Source: Filomicrobium insigne
GTDB lineage: Bacteria; Pseudomonadota; Alphaproteobacteria; Rhizobiales; Hyphomicrobiaceae
Assembly (NCBI RefSeq): GCF_900104305.1
Contig: NZ_FNJC01000002.1
Coordinates: 124,001 to 188,000, forward strand
DNA: 64,000 nt
Direction: 5' to 3'
The notes under the pieces were generated by a model. That model was not told where the DNA came from. It saw nothing but the letters and a program-made list of their open reading frames with translations, and did no database searches. Shown in pieces: positions 30,051 to 40,465 of this stretch. The position numbers and the translations under genes were made by a program. How positions within the stretch are numbered: position 1 is the stretch's first letter; every line of letters begins with the position of its first letter.

Positions 30051-30172
30051 GTCATCCCGGCATTTATTGCCGGGATCCAACCTACGTCAGGGAGTCTGCG
30101 GAAGACGTGGGGCAAAACGCGATAGTTGACACTTGTCGAACCTTGGATCCCGCGAACAAGTCGCGGGATGAC
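30051..30172. repeat. REP-like double hairpin
   Basis: Two hairpins in inverted orientation: CCCGGCA...TGCCGGG (30056-30074) and ATCCCGCGA...TCGCGGGAT (30147-30169). The outer ends GTCATCCCG and CGGGATGAC mirror each other, and the inner ends GGGATCCAA and TTGGATCCC do too. This is the layout of bacterial intergenic palindromic (REP/BIME-type) elements. It lies between convergent genes (membrane protein and DinB) and may stop transcription from both sides or stabilise mRNA ends. No second copy was noticed in the window. Confidence 0.75.
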
Positions 30173-30203
30173 GAATCCAGAAACCAAAGCCGGTTCCAGC
30201 AAA

Positions 30204-30707
30204 TTACTCCGGCATGAACGGAATGTCCGTCGCCTCTGGTGTGCACCCGAGCTGCGTGAGCAAACAATGCACCTGCCCGCGATGATGCGTTTGGTGATTG
30301 AACAAATGCACGACGCAGACCCAACGCGGCTTCGTTAACTCACGCCCTGTCGATCCCGAATACCACGTCAGGTCGCCCGAAAGCATCTCTGGCGTCATCG
30401 CCGTCGTCCAATCACTAATAATCTGATCGAAAGCCACGCGCTCACCGCAAAGCCCATCCCAATCTTGGAACTGAGCAAGGGAGTCCGGGATCGAAGCAGC
30501 CGTCGGCTTCGGCGTCCCCGCCAAACGGCTCATCCAAATCTGATCCCCCCAAAGCAGATGATTGAGGGTGGCGTGTATTGAACCAAAGAATGCGCCTCGC
30601 TTCGCCTTTCGCTCATCATCCGAAAGCGCACTGGCTGCATCATACAGGCTCTTGTTTTGCCAACAGTTGTAGCGCGCAAACAAGCGGGCGTATTCGGGCG
30701 TGATCAT
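30204..30707 (-). CDS. DinB-family protein
   Basis: A 167-aa four-helix-bundle protein of the DinB/YfiT type. HATLNHLLWGDQIWMSRLAG (about 45-64) and HLFNHQTHHRGQVHCLLTQLG carry the His residues that bind a divalent metal in this superfamily. Biochemical roles are mostly unknown; some relatives are thiol-dependent S-transferases. The gene stands alone, convergent with the MoxR operon and divergent from the thiC leader. ATG 30707 follows AAGGGAACGATGG. Confidence 0.9.
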   Translation of the reverse strand: MITPEYARLFARYNCWQNKSLYDAASALSDDERKAKRGAFFGSIHATLNHLLWGDQIWMSRLAGTPKPTAASIPDSLAQFQDWDGLCGERVAFDQIISDWTTAMTPEMLSGDLTWYSGSTGRELTKPRWVCVVHLFNHQTHHRGQVHCLLTQLGCTPEATDIPFMPE

Positions 30708-30788
30708 CCATCGTTCCCTTATCTTCTGTTCGCTTTCATCCGATTGCCCTTTGCAAAACAGGGCAATGTCTATAACAATTTGGCTTAT

Positions 30789-32917
<2,129 letters not shown>

Positions 32918-32935
32918 GGCACACGCCCATAGCCG

Positions 32936-32967
32936 GCACGGCATTCCACACCCAACGAATGCCGTGC
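32936..32967 (+). terminator. Stem-loop after thiC (possible terminator)
   Basis: An 11-bp perfect inverted repeat, GCACGGCATTC and GAATGCCGTGC, with a 10-nt loop, 18 nt after the thiC stop. No T run follows, so it may be an mRNA 3' end stabiliser or a weak terminator rather than a classic one. Confidence 0.55.
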
Positions 32968-33069
32968 TCGGCAGATACAAAAAAGTATGTAAGATTAACA
33001 TCAGGGCGGCACCTTTTTCGGTCCCACCACTCAAAAAGAATACGAAAAATCAATTTTAAACGGCTAAGT

Positions 33070-33097
33070 ACGGCAGGCGTGTCGTCCCTCCTGCCGT
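33070..33097 (+). promoter_or_regulatory. Inverted repeat in the dctP leader
   Basis: ACGGCAGG and CCTGCCGT form a perfect 8-bp inverted repeat with a 12-nt spacer, 55 nt before the dctP start. It could be an operator for an unseen regulator or an mRNA stem-loop. An AT-rich stretch with promoter-like hexamers lies upstream (32980-33060). Confidence 0.4.
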
Positions 33098-33152
33098 AAA
33101 CGCCGATCCGGCTATGCAAGTGCATGCCCGGCGGATAAAACGGAGGAAACAC

Positions 33153-34154
33153 ATGCGTTTCAAAGTCTTTTCTGCGTGCGCGGCCTTGGCCACCGTCATG
33201 GCGACCGGCCCAGCTTTGGCGAACTGCGACGATGGCGAAATCGTCATTAAGTTCAGCCACGTCGTAAAAGCGACAGGCCACCCCAAAGGCGACGCCGCCA
33301 CGCTCTTCGCTGAACGCGTGAACAAAGAGATGAACGGTAAGGCCTGCATGGAGGTCTTCCCGAATTCTCAGCTGTTCGACGACGACAAGGTGATGGAAGC
33401 CCTTCTCTTGGGCGACGTCCAACTCGCAGCACCCTCGCTTTCCAAATTCGAAGCCTACACGAAGAAATACCGCCTCTTCGATCTCCCGTTCCTCTTTGCT
33501 GACCTCTCGGCCGTTGATCGCTTCACAAACAGCAAGTCAGGCAAAGACCTTCTCAACGTCGTAGCGGATAAAGGCTTTATCGGCTTGGGATATTGGAGTT
33601 CTGGGCTGAAGCAGTTTTCTGCCAGCAAACCGCTCATCGAACCCACCGATGCAAAGGGTTTGAAGTTCCGCGTGCAAACATCGGACGTGGCCGTCGCCAT
33701 GATCGAAGCGCTTGGAGCCAACGCGCAAAAGCTGGCATTCAAAGAAGTCTACGGCGCGCTGCAGACCGGCGTCGTTGACGGCCAGGAAAACACTTGGTCG
33801 AACATCTACACGCAAAAGTTCTTTGAGGTTCAGGACGGCATCACCGAAACGAACCATCAACTGCTCGCGTACTTGCTCGTCACGTCAAAGGAATGGCTGG
33901 ACGGACTTGATCCGGATGTTCGCGAACAGTTCCTGAAAATTGCTCAGGAAGTGACGCAAACGGCCAACGACAACGTCGTCAAACAAGAAGCCAAGAACCG
34001 CCAAAACATTCTTGATGCAGGCAGCAAGATCCGTACGCTAAGCCCAGAACAACGCAAAGCCTGGGTCGATACGATGAAACCGGTCTGGTCCAAATTCGAA
34101 AATGACATCGGCAAAGATGTGATTGATGCCGCTGTGGCGGCCAACAACAGCTAA
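33153..34154 (+). CDS. dctP: TRAP transporter substrate-binding protein DctP
   Basis: A 333-aa periplasmic protein. Residues 1-23 are a signal peptide (MRFKVFSACAALATVMATGPALA). The mature part has the DctP-family layout, including the carboxylate-clamping Arg in KGLKFRVQTSDV and GALQTGVVDGQENTW. It delivers an organic acid, most likely a carboxylate or 2-oxo acid, to DctQ-DctM using the ion gradient. ATG 33153 follows a strong GGAGG; the longer frame from 33114 is rejected because it adds basic residues before the signal peptide. The exact substrate is not readable. Confidence 0.94.
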   Translation: MRFKVFSACAALATVMATGPALANCDDGEIVIKFSHVVKATGHPKGDAATLFAERVNKEMNGKACMEVFPNSQLFDDDKVMEALLLGDVQLAAPSLSKFEAYTKKYRLFDLPFLFADLSAVDRFTNSKSGKDLLNVVADKGFIGLGYWSSGLKQFSASKPLIEPTDAKGLKFRVQTSDVAVAMIEALGANAQKLAFKEVYGALQTGVVDGQENTWSNIYTQKFFEVQDGITETNHQLLAYLLVTSKEWLDGLDPDVREQFLKIAQEVTQTANDNVVKQEAKNRQNILDAGSKIRTLSPEQRKAWVDTMKPVWSKFENDIGKDVIDAAVAANNS

Positions 34155-34170
34155 CGCGACAACAAGTGAG

Positions 34171-34194
34171 AGGCGCCCCAACGGGGCGCTTTTT
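34171..34194 (+). terminator. Terminator between dctP and dctQ
   Basis: GCGCCCC and GGGGCGC form a 7-bp stem around a 3-nt loop, followed by five T residues. It stands 18 nt past the dctP stop inside the transporter operon, so only part of transcription should reach dctQM. This fits the need for more binding protein than membrane subunits. Confidence 0.85.
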
Positions 34195-34240
34195 CGCTAT
34201 GCCAACAGGCCACCAATTCGGCCTTGAGGGGGAGAAACGC

Positions 34241-34861
34241 ATGCAGACGCTGTCGCGATTTATCACGCGGCTCGAGGAAAACATTCTCGCTCTGCTCTTG
34301 GCGTCCATTACGCTGATTTCCTTTACCCAGGTCATCATGCGTTATGTCTTCAATTCGGGTTGGAACGGAGCTCTGGAACTCACCCGCATCCTGTTCGCCT
34401 GGATGATTTTGTTCGGGATGAGCTATGGCATCAAAGCCGGAACACACCTTGGCATTGATGCCGTCGTCCGCCTGTTTCCCAAACCCATTTACCGCATCAC
34501 GGCCTTGTTCGCCGCGCTGGCTTGCATCCTGTACGCGGTCATTTTGTTCAGTGCGGACTGGATGCAGGTGCTCGGCGCGAACACGCGCGGCGGCGCCATG
34601 GATTACTGGACGAAGATGTACAAGATCGGGATCGGCCTGGATGATCTGCGCTATCCGGAATGGGTGCAGCAAACCTTTGGCCTTCAGGATCGCGTTCACC
34701 GTTGGGTTTCCTACCTGATCTTACCCGTCGGCCTGGCATTGCTCGCCTTTCGTTCCCTCCAAGCCTTCATCGACATCGCGCGTGGCAAACGTGAAACGAT
34801 TATTGCCAGCCACGAAGCGGAAGATCTCGTGGCATCGACCAAACAATCCATTCGCGAATAA
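34241..34861 (+). CDS. dctQ: TRAP transporter small permease DctQ
   Basis: A 206-aa inner-membrane protein with four spans, the usual DctQ size. TQVIMRYVFNSGWNGALELTRILFAWMILFG is the family core, with a late span near YLILPVGLALLAFRSL. ATG 34241 follows GAGGGGGAGAAACGC; the open frame extends 25 codons upstream across the terminator, which I reject. A periplasmic or cytoplasmic insert with Tyr/Trp residues (about 115-155) lies between spans 3 and 4. It precedes dctM by 20 nt. Confidence 0.92.
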   Translation: MQTLSRFITRLEENILALLLASITLISFTQVIMRYVFNSGWNGALELTRILFAWMILFGMSYGIKAGTHLGIDAVVRLFPKPIYRITALFAALACILYAVILFSADWMQVLGANTRGGAMDYWTKMYKIGIGLDDLRYPEWVQQTFGLQDRVHRWVSYLILPVGLALLAFRSLQAFIDIARGKRETIIASHEAEDLVASTKQSIRE

Positions 34862-34881
34862 AAGCGCATCGGGGTGAGGCA

Positions 34882-36492
34882 ATGGAAGCAGGGATCTTAT
34901 TTGCACTCGTTCTCGGTATGCTGTTGTTCGGTGTGCCGATCGCCGTTGCCCTCGGTCTTTCCAGCGTTCTGATCATCGCATTTTTCTCTCGCGACTCGAT
35001 GTCGTCCGTCGCATTGCAACTGTTCACCAGCTCACAGAACTATACGCTGCTTGCAATTCCCTTCTTCATTCTCGCGTCTACCTTCATGTCCACGGGCGGT
35101 GTGGCGCGCCGCATCATCCGTTTCGCGATAGCTGCGGTCGGGCATATACGCGGTGGCCTCGCCATCGCGAGCGTATTTGCCTGTATGATGTTTGCGGCTC
35201 TATCGGGATCGTCACCGGCAACTGTCGTCGCAATCGGCACCATCGCCATCGCCGGCATGCGTCAGGTCGGATACACGAAGGAGTTCGCCGCAGGCGTTAT
35301 CTGCAATGCCGGCACGCTCGGCATCCTCATTCCGCCTTCAATCGTTATGGTGGTCTACGCGGCCGCAACTGACGTGTCGGTCGGTCGAATGTTTCTGGCT
35401 GGCGTCCTCCCTGGCATTCTCGCTGGACTGATGCTGATGATCGCCATCTACATTATGGCGCGCGTCAAAAACTTTCCCGCGGAAGAATGGAAGGGATTTC
35501 ACGAACTCATCTCAGCAGGCAAGGACGCCGCCTGGGGCCTGTTCCTCATCGTTATAATAATCGGAGGCATTTACGGAGGTGCTTTCACACCGACAGAAGC
35601 CGCAGCCGTCGCAGCAGTCTACGCTGGCTTCGTCGCTCTCTTCATTTACCGGGATATCGGCCCACTCAAAAACGTCCCTTGGCTTCTGGAAGGAACCGAC
35701 CATCGCACGCGTGTCGGCTTCTTTGCCTCTGTCTACGCAGGATCTTTTTTTCTCGTTTTCCTAATCTTGTCGTTCTTTTTCCTGCCCGGCGCCGGGCTCG
35801 ATAATCGAGCGCTCATTGGGGGTAGCGGTGCAATAATTATACTCTTCGCTTACCCTATGCTCCGCGATCCGGAAAGCAGCATAAGCGGCATCCCGCTCAC
35901 GCTACTAAAAGGCCTCCCGCCCTGGGGGCGCAACACGTGGCTCATCGTGAAAGTCTTCTTCCCGGCGCTCTTTCATGCTGACACGCGCGCATCTATGGTC
36001 GACTCATCGAAAACCATCGTCATGCTGATGTTCATCATCGTGAACGCGCTGCTTTTCGCACACGTATTGACCTCGGAGCGTATCCCTCAGGCAATCACGG
36101 AATGGATGATAGGAGCCGGCTTCAACTGGTTCACGTTCCTGATTGCAGTGAACCTCTTGCTGCTTGTGGGCGGCCAGTTCATGGAGCCCTCAGGGCTTCT
36201 CCTGATCGTTGCCCCAGTCGTCTTTCCCATCGCAATGGAGCTTGGGGTGGACCCGATCCACCTCGGTATCATCATGGTCGTGAACATGGAAATCGGCATG
36301 ATCACACCACCCATCGGCCTGAACCTGTTCGTTACCTCCGGAATAACCGGAATGAACTTGATTCAGGTCGTCCGAGCCGCTTTGCCGTTCGTTGCAGTCC
36401 TCGTGGTGTTCCTGATTATAATCACCTACATACCGATCATCTCAACGTTCCTGCCAACGCTTTTGATGGGGCCGGAGATCATCGTCCGCTAG
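34882..36492 (+). CDS. dctM: TRAP transporter large permease DctM, long form
   Basis: A 536-aa membrane transporter. The N-terminal GVPIAVALGLSSVLIIAF, the FFILASTFMSTGGVARRII segment, GTLGILIPPSIVMVVYA and the C-terminal MITPPIGLNLFVTSGITGMN match DctM. Usual DctM proteins have about 430 residues; the extra 100 or so fall near residues 265-375 (from GPLKNVPWLLEGTDHRT onward) and include two hydrophobic segments. Its stop codon overlaps that of the convergent 406-aa gene in a CTAG. Substrate as for DctP. Confidence 0.93.
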   Translation: MEAGILFALVLGMLLFGVPIAVALGLSSVLIIAFFSRDSMSSVALQLFTSSQNYTLLAIPFFILASTFMSTGGVARRIIRFAIAAVGHIRGGLAIASVFACMMFAALSGSSPATVVAIGTIAIAGMRQVGYTKEFAAGVICNAGTLGILIPPSIVMVVYAAATDVSVGRMFLAGVLPGILAGLMLMIAIYIMARVKNFPAEEWKGFHELISAGKDAAWGLFLIVIIIGGIYGGAFTPTEAAAVAAVYAGFVALFIYRDIGPLKNVPWLLEGTDHRTRVGFFASVYAGSFFLVFLILSFFFLPGAGLDNRALIGGSGAIIILFAYPMLRDPESSISGIPLTLLKGLPPWGRNTWLIVKVFFPALFHADTRASMVDSSKTIVMLMFIIVNALLFAHVLTSERIPQAITEWMIGAGFNWFTFLIAVNLLLLVGGQFMEPSGLLLIVAPVVFPIAMELGVDPIHLGIIMVVNMEIGMITPPIGLNLFVTSGITGMNLIQVVRAALPFVAVLVVFLIIITYIPIISTFLPTLLMGPEIIVR

Positions 36493-37709
36493 CTTCCCGT
36501 TTCCAGCGCTTCTTGCACTTCTTTCGCCTTGGACCTCTTGAGCTTAGGCTGGAGAACAATGGCAAGGAACGCGATGCCGACAAGAGCGGCAATGATGCCG
36601 AGCGTCGTAATCGACGCCCCGGAGCCCATAAAGCGAACGGCGTAGTCGACAATAAGCTGGTACTTGGTCACAGCCAGCGCGGAACCGACAACACCGGCGA
36701 TGCGTGCAACCGTCTCAATATCCTTGTCGACATCGCGGAAGAAGAAGAACAGCAACAACAGCGCCCAACCGCCGAAGGTCAACATCAACGGCCAAGAGAT
36801 CGACCGATAGACGGAGTCGAGAGCCGTTCCATAAAGCAAGCCCGACGACTGCAGAAATGCCAAGTTCATGATTGGGAAGAACAACATCGCCACCGCCCCG
36901 ACCAGAACACCGCGTTCGATCTTAATGATCCAGGGCCCATAGTTTTCGGCAATGCCGCGACGGCGGATCGCCAGCAGCGGGGCAATAAGAAATACCACCA
37001 AAAGGAAGAAAATCTTGAACGGCAGCAGCGCCTTGTGAACCTTCACCATCAACGAACGGTTGGCCTCAGGCTCGAACATATTCCGGATAGCCAATCCGAA
37101 CTGCTTCTGGGCTTGGCAACACGTCGCCGCGTCGACCAACGTCTGAGCTGCAAAGCAATATCGTCGCGACAGTTGCTCAGGGGGCGTCTCGATTAAGGGA
37201 TCGGGTTCGCAATTGCGCACAAACTGCGACATGCCAGCCCGCGCTTTGCTGCGCGCCACCACATCGCTCAACGCCGTCATCACAGGAACCCGCAGACACG
37301 ATTGCTGCGCCGAATTGCAGCCCGGCGGATCGCCCGGATCTTCAGCCAGAACTTCTGGTTTTACTTCCCAAATGGAACGAAGTTGCCCACCGCCAAGGCC
37401 CCAGCCCGCGCCGACGGATATGGCGGCGACGAGGAGCAGGCCTAATGTAAAGCGCAGCTTGCCCCAGGAGACATGCCGCCAATACATGTCTACGAAGACG
37501 CACGATGGCACATAGAACGCCACCAGCGCCAACACGCCAAACAGCGGGAAAAAAATAAACAAGTGGCTGTAGAACGTCGCGAGCGAAATCCACGCATCGC
37601 TTTTCGCCTGATAGCCAAACTCATAGTAAAGGGCACCGGTCGTGGCGATAAAGGTTGCCCCGAGTATTGTAAAAGCGACTGCAACAAAGATACGCGCGCC
37701 TAAAAGCAT
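36489..37709 (-). CDS. Unrecognised 406-aa multi-span membrane protein with Cys-rich loop
   Basis: I do not recognise a family. About eight hydrophobic segments are visible: three in residues 5-107 and the rest in 229-393. Between them a soluble loop of about 120 residues holds six cysteines (PPGCNSAQQSC, RNCEPDP, RRYCFAAQTLVDAATCC), suggesting disulphides in the periplasm. The C-terminus is Lys/Glu-rich. The ATG at 37709 begins MLLGARIFVAVAF. It is a single gene facing the TRAP operon, with stop codons overlapping. A role in the envelope is likely from topology alone. Confidence 0.75.
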   Translation of the reverse strand: MLLGARIFVAVAFTILGATFIATTGALYYEFGYQAKSDAWISLATFYSHLFIFFPLFGVLALVAFYVPSCVFVDMYWRHVSWGKLRFTLGLLLVAAISVGAGWGLGGGQLRSIWEVKPEVLAEDPGDPPGCNSAQQSCLRVPVMTALSDVVARSKARAGMSQFVRNCEPDPLIETPPEQLSRRYCFAAQTLVDAATCCQAQKQFGLAIRNMFEPEANRSLMVKVHKALLPFKIFFLLVVFLIAPLLAIRRRGIAENYGPWIIKIERGVLVGAVAMLFFPIMNLAFLQSSGLLYGTALDSVYRSISWPLMLTFGGWALLLLFFFFRDVDKDIETVARIAGVVGSALAVTKYQLIVDYAVRFMGSGASITTLGIIAALVGIAFLAIVLQPKLKRSKAKEVQEALETGS

Positions 37710-37955
37710 GGCGGTTTCCCGTGTCCCTGAACTCCCGCAACAGTCATTGTTTGAAGCGGGTTGCTATCCCCGTGACAAGGGCCCGGCAAACATTCCGTGT
37801 CCCCCTGAAGCCCCGAAGCCACAACTTTCGACAAATATGCCCAGCCCTAGGGCCAATTGAGGACCACCGAGTTAGTTTTCATAGATCTCGCGACGTGGCG
37901 AAGGCCAAACGTATCCACGCGCCCCCGCAAATGCTTCTGGACTGGGGTTTGATTA

Positions 37956-38360
37956 ATGTCTCACGCTACATTTCTGAAGGGCTTTATCTCTACTGCCGCC
38001 TTCGGAGCGGCGCTGGCATTGGTCCTGTACCTACTCAATACGCGATGGTTTGGCTTTTACGGGCCCGCCACAACGACTCTGGCAATAATCATTCCGCTGA
38101 TATGGATACTGACGGCCCGCTACCACAGCCTAGGTCTGCGGCGGTGGCCGCTATGGGTCTTTGCTGCCGCCGTCGCAATCCCTGCCATTGTACAGATAGC
38201 ATACTGGACTGTTTTCTTTTCAAACAAAGACGCCGCAATCCTCCTCGCAATCGGGCGCACCATGATCCTTGAGAAAACGGAAGCGTTTCTAATCTGGCCC
38301 GCATTGGCAATCGCAGCCTTTGGCATTTGGCTGGTGTCGCGTGCCCTCGTACACGACTGA
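37956..38360 (+). CDS. Small membrane protein of unknown function
   Basis: A 134-aa protein with four predicted spans (about residues 10-27, 36-52, 66-84, 112-130) and little soluble sequence. No domain is recognised. ATG 37956 has a weak TGGGG upstream. Overlapping frames on both strands lack ribosome sites and hydrophobic pattern, so this frame is preferred. It stands alone, divergent from the 406-aa membrane protein gene. Confidence 0.6.
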   Translation: MSHATFLKGFISTAAFGAALALVLYLLNTRWFGFYGPATTTLAIIIPLIWILTARYHSLGLRRWPLWVFAAAVAIPAIVQIAYWTVFFSNKDAAILLAIGRTMILEKTEAFLIWPALAIAAFGIWLVSRALVHD

Positions 38361-38487
38361 TATTTCAAACCCTTAGCTATCCCCGCCGCGCAGACCAGCC
38401 AAACAATTTCAGCCATGGAACCGCTAGGGCTCAACACGGGTTGTCGTTACACAGTCTACGCTGTGGGATGGGCAAAGGAGAGATGTT

Positions 38488-38853
38488 ATGTCCGCATTGA
38501 TCCCGGGTAGCCGCGTGTTGGGAGGCATCGCCGCTTTAATAATGTTAGGCCTTGCCTCAACTTCCGTCAGCGCGCTCCCTCTCAATCCAGCGGTCTCGTC
38601 GACCAAGAGTACAGCTGAGAATGATAGCCTTCTACTGAAGGTCGGCCGGCGTTATTACTATGGCGACGGAGATTACTACGCCTATCGACCGTATCGCTAT
38701 TATCGGTATCGTCCCTACAGGCGGTATGGGTACGTATACAGCGCCACGCCCTATTACTATGACGACGATTACTACTATCGCCCCTATGTGAGGCGACGCT
38801 ATCGGGGCGGTCTTTATATTCGGGCTCCCTTCGTGGACCTCTACATTCCCTGA
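38488..38853 (+). CDS. Exported Tyr/Arg-rich small protein
   Basis: A 121-aa protein with a signal peptide (residues 1-30, ending ASTSVSA), a short linker, and from residue 52 a low-complexity region of Tyr-Tyr, Arg-Tyr and Tyr-Arg-Pro-Tyr units with an acidic DDDYYY patch; it ends RAPFVDLYIP. About one third of the mature residues are Tyr. A strong AAAGGAGAG precedes ATG 38488. Similar exported Tyr-rich proteins are common in Rhizobiales, but none has a known role; dityrosine cross-linking or wall binding would be guesses. It is just upstream of bactofilin 2. Confidence 0.78.
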   Translation: MSALIPGSRVLGGIAALIMLGLASTSVSALPLNPAVSSTKSTAENDSLLLKVGRRYYYGDGDYYAYRPYRYYRYRPYRRYGYVYSATPYYYDDDYYYRPYVRRRYRGGLYIRAPFVDLYIP

Positions 38854-39091
38854 GGGTCGAGCTCAGTGACGTATTTCAGACGCGCGAGCCACAAAAGTTC
38901 GCGCGTAACCTCCATGTCGCCCCAAAATCAGCACGAAAACCTCAAATTGTAGGCCACGGTCATCATAGCGCCGAAAAGACGTGATGCTGCTCGACAGGTA
39001 TCACGCTCACAGGCATGCTGCCGTGATTCGATGGGAAGAGTCCGTGTCGAGGGTTATCCCTCCTGGACTTAGGGTAATATGGAGGTTGAAC

Positions 39092-39622
39092 GTGTTTGGT
39101 CGTAGCGCGAATCAAGATCAGAAGCCCCATGAACAGCCGCTACCTTCAACGTCACACGCAACCCCACCTCAACCGCCCAGTCCCCCGGCTTTTCCATTAC
39201 CTTCTCAACAACAACAGCCTGCTGGAAACCAACAATCGCCGACATCCACGTCGATCATTGGTGACGATCTCGCTATCGTCGGCCAGAAGATCACAATTGT
39301 TTCCCAGAGCCGCGTGCACATCAACGGCAACATCCAAGGCGACATTAATGGCAAGGAAGTCGTCGTGGGCCGTAGTGGTAAGGTCACCGGGGTCGTGACC
39401 GCACATTCTGTCTCAGTGGAGGGTGAAGTCGACGGTGCCATTCGCGGCAGCAGCGTTACACTCACCTCAACGGCGCGGGTCGAGGGCGACATCCATCACC
39501 GTACGCTATCGATCGCCGAAGGCGCACATTTCGATGGCCGAGTGCGCCGTCCAAAAGACGACGCGGAACTCAGCCCGAACTTGGACGTCGCTTCGCTCAC
39601 TGCTGCTTCAACCAGCAACTAA
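39092..39622 (+). CDS. Bactofilin (copy 2)
   Basis: A 176-aa bactofilin starting at GTG 39092 (reads as MFGRSANQDQK) with GGAGG six nt upstream; the ORF extends further but those residues do not fit. A Pro/Gln-rich N-terminus (12-55) precedes the beta-helix core from TSIIGDDLAIVGQKITIVSQ to GDIHHRTLSIAEGAHFDGR. It is similar in layout to the bactofilin at 13012, with different linkers. It lies near a Tyr-rich exported protein, a Cys-containing exported protein and an RlpA-like protein, a neighbourhood that suggests envelope shaping. Confidence 0.92.
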   Translation: MFGRSANQDQKPHEQPLPSTSHATPPQPPSPPAFPLPSQQQQPAGNQQSPTSTSIIGDDLAIVGQKITIVSQSRVHINGNIQGDINGKEVVVGRSGKVTGVVTAHSVSVEGEVDGAIRGSSVTLTSTARVEGDIHHRTLSIAEGAHFDGRVRRPKDDAELSPNLDVASLTAASTSN

Positions 39623-39656
39623 AAAACAACGATCGAGCCAACACACATCCAAATCA

Positions 39657-39680
39657 GCCGCGGCAACTAGAGGCCGCGGC
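39657..39680. terminator. Inverted repeat between convergent genes
   Basis: Perfect 8-bp arms GCCGCGGC and GCCGCGGC (each self-complementary) around an 8-nt loop, overlapping the stop codon of the minus-strand gene. There is no T run on either side, so its terminator role is uncertain. Confidence 0.4.
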
Positions 39681-39996
39681 CGCGTAACTGTGGCAAAACC
39701 GTCTGGCAAGCCATATCAACGCGTATGTCCTGGCCGATAAGCCGGCAGACCTCTTTCTTCACGTTCGGGTTCTTACGAATAGCGTCTGCCGAAACCCGCA
39801 TTCCATATTCCGCCGCCACCTCAGCGACCCGCTGATCTTCGCAGTACGGCGTTGAGATCCAATTCCCGCCAACCAGTTGGCTGCCGTTACGGCATTCGAT
39901 ACGCGCGTCAGCTGTCGCGCCGAAGCACGTTATTCCCACCAGGCCCAACGCAAACACCAGCATTGGGGTCCTAATTCGTTTTTGCCATGGTTTCAT
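39667..39996 (-). CDS. Exported small protein with four cysteines
   Basis: A 109-aa protein with a basic N-terminus (MKPWQKRIRT), a hydrophobic signal region and a probable cleavage near TADA-RIE, at about residue 31. The mature part has four Cys (in RIEC, PYCED, KEVC, DMAC), which could form two disulphides in the periplasm, and a helix VAEVAAEYGMRVSADAIRKN. No domain recognised. ATG 39996 has GGAGGCG eight nt upstream. It is convergent with bactofilin 2. Confidence 0.7.
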   Translation of the reverse strand: MKPWQKRIRTPMLVFALGLVGITCFGATADARIECRNGSQLVGGNWISTPYCEDQRVAEVAAEYGMRVSADAIRKNPNVKKEVCRLIGQDIRVDMACQTVLPQLRGRGL

Positions 39997-40465
39997 AACT
40001 TTCGCCTCCATCTGACGGTGAGCCGACAGAAATTCAGAGCGGAGCTCTGTGCACGTCCAATTGCAAATTCAGCCACTCGGAAAGGTTAAAGTTGCTGCGG
40101 CACTGCGGCGTGCAGTCGCGGCTACATCCAAAGTTAAAATTTAAAACGCTGTCTTTTCAAAGATATGCACCCATCAGTTAAATTTAATGGGATTATTTCA
40201 GCGTTGACGGCCACATTTCGCGGTGGTCACGTTCGCCCCGTCAGAACAGGTACACATGTTTACAGGTGGGTACGCTCTAATAAGGGCCACGGCAGCAAAG
40301 AGTTCTGACGAGTAGCTAAGGGTACATGTGAGGTCATCACTCCGCACCTGCACTGAGGGTACTTTCTAAATTGCTTGATCCTTGGTTTTGGCAACCGGGC
40401 CGATCCCCGGTTGGGGGAGATTTTGTGCGCCTGAGCTCTGCCGTGTTTGAGAAAAGGAACGTAAC
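39997..40465 (+). other. Long leader region before the RlpA-like gene
   Basis: About 470 nt without a gene. It is AT-richer than its surroundings at 40130-40200. It contains two ACATGT palindromes (near 40253 and 40323) and a stable hairpin, CAACCGGG with CCCGGTTG (40392-40399 and 40406-40413), 52 nt before the RlpA start. I cannot match it to a known riboswitch. It could be a regulated promoter plus a structured 5' leader. Confidence 0.4.

Noticed and set aside
36102-37196. A 364-codon plus-strand frame crossing the end of dctM and the 406-aa gene
   Set aside because: Crosses two real genes in another frame and has antisense-type composition.
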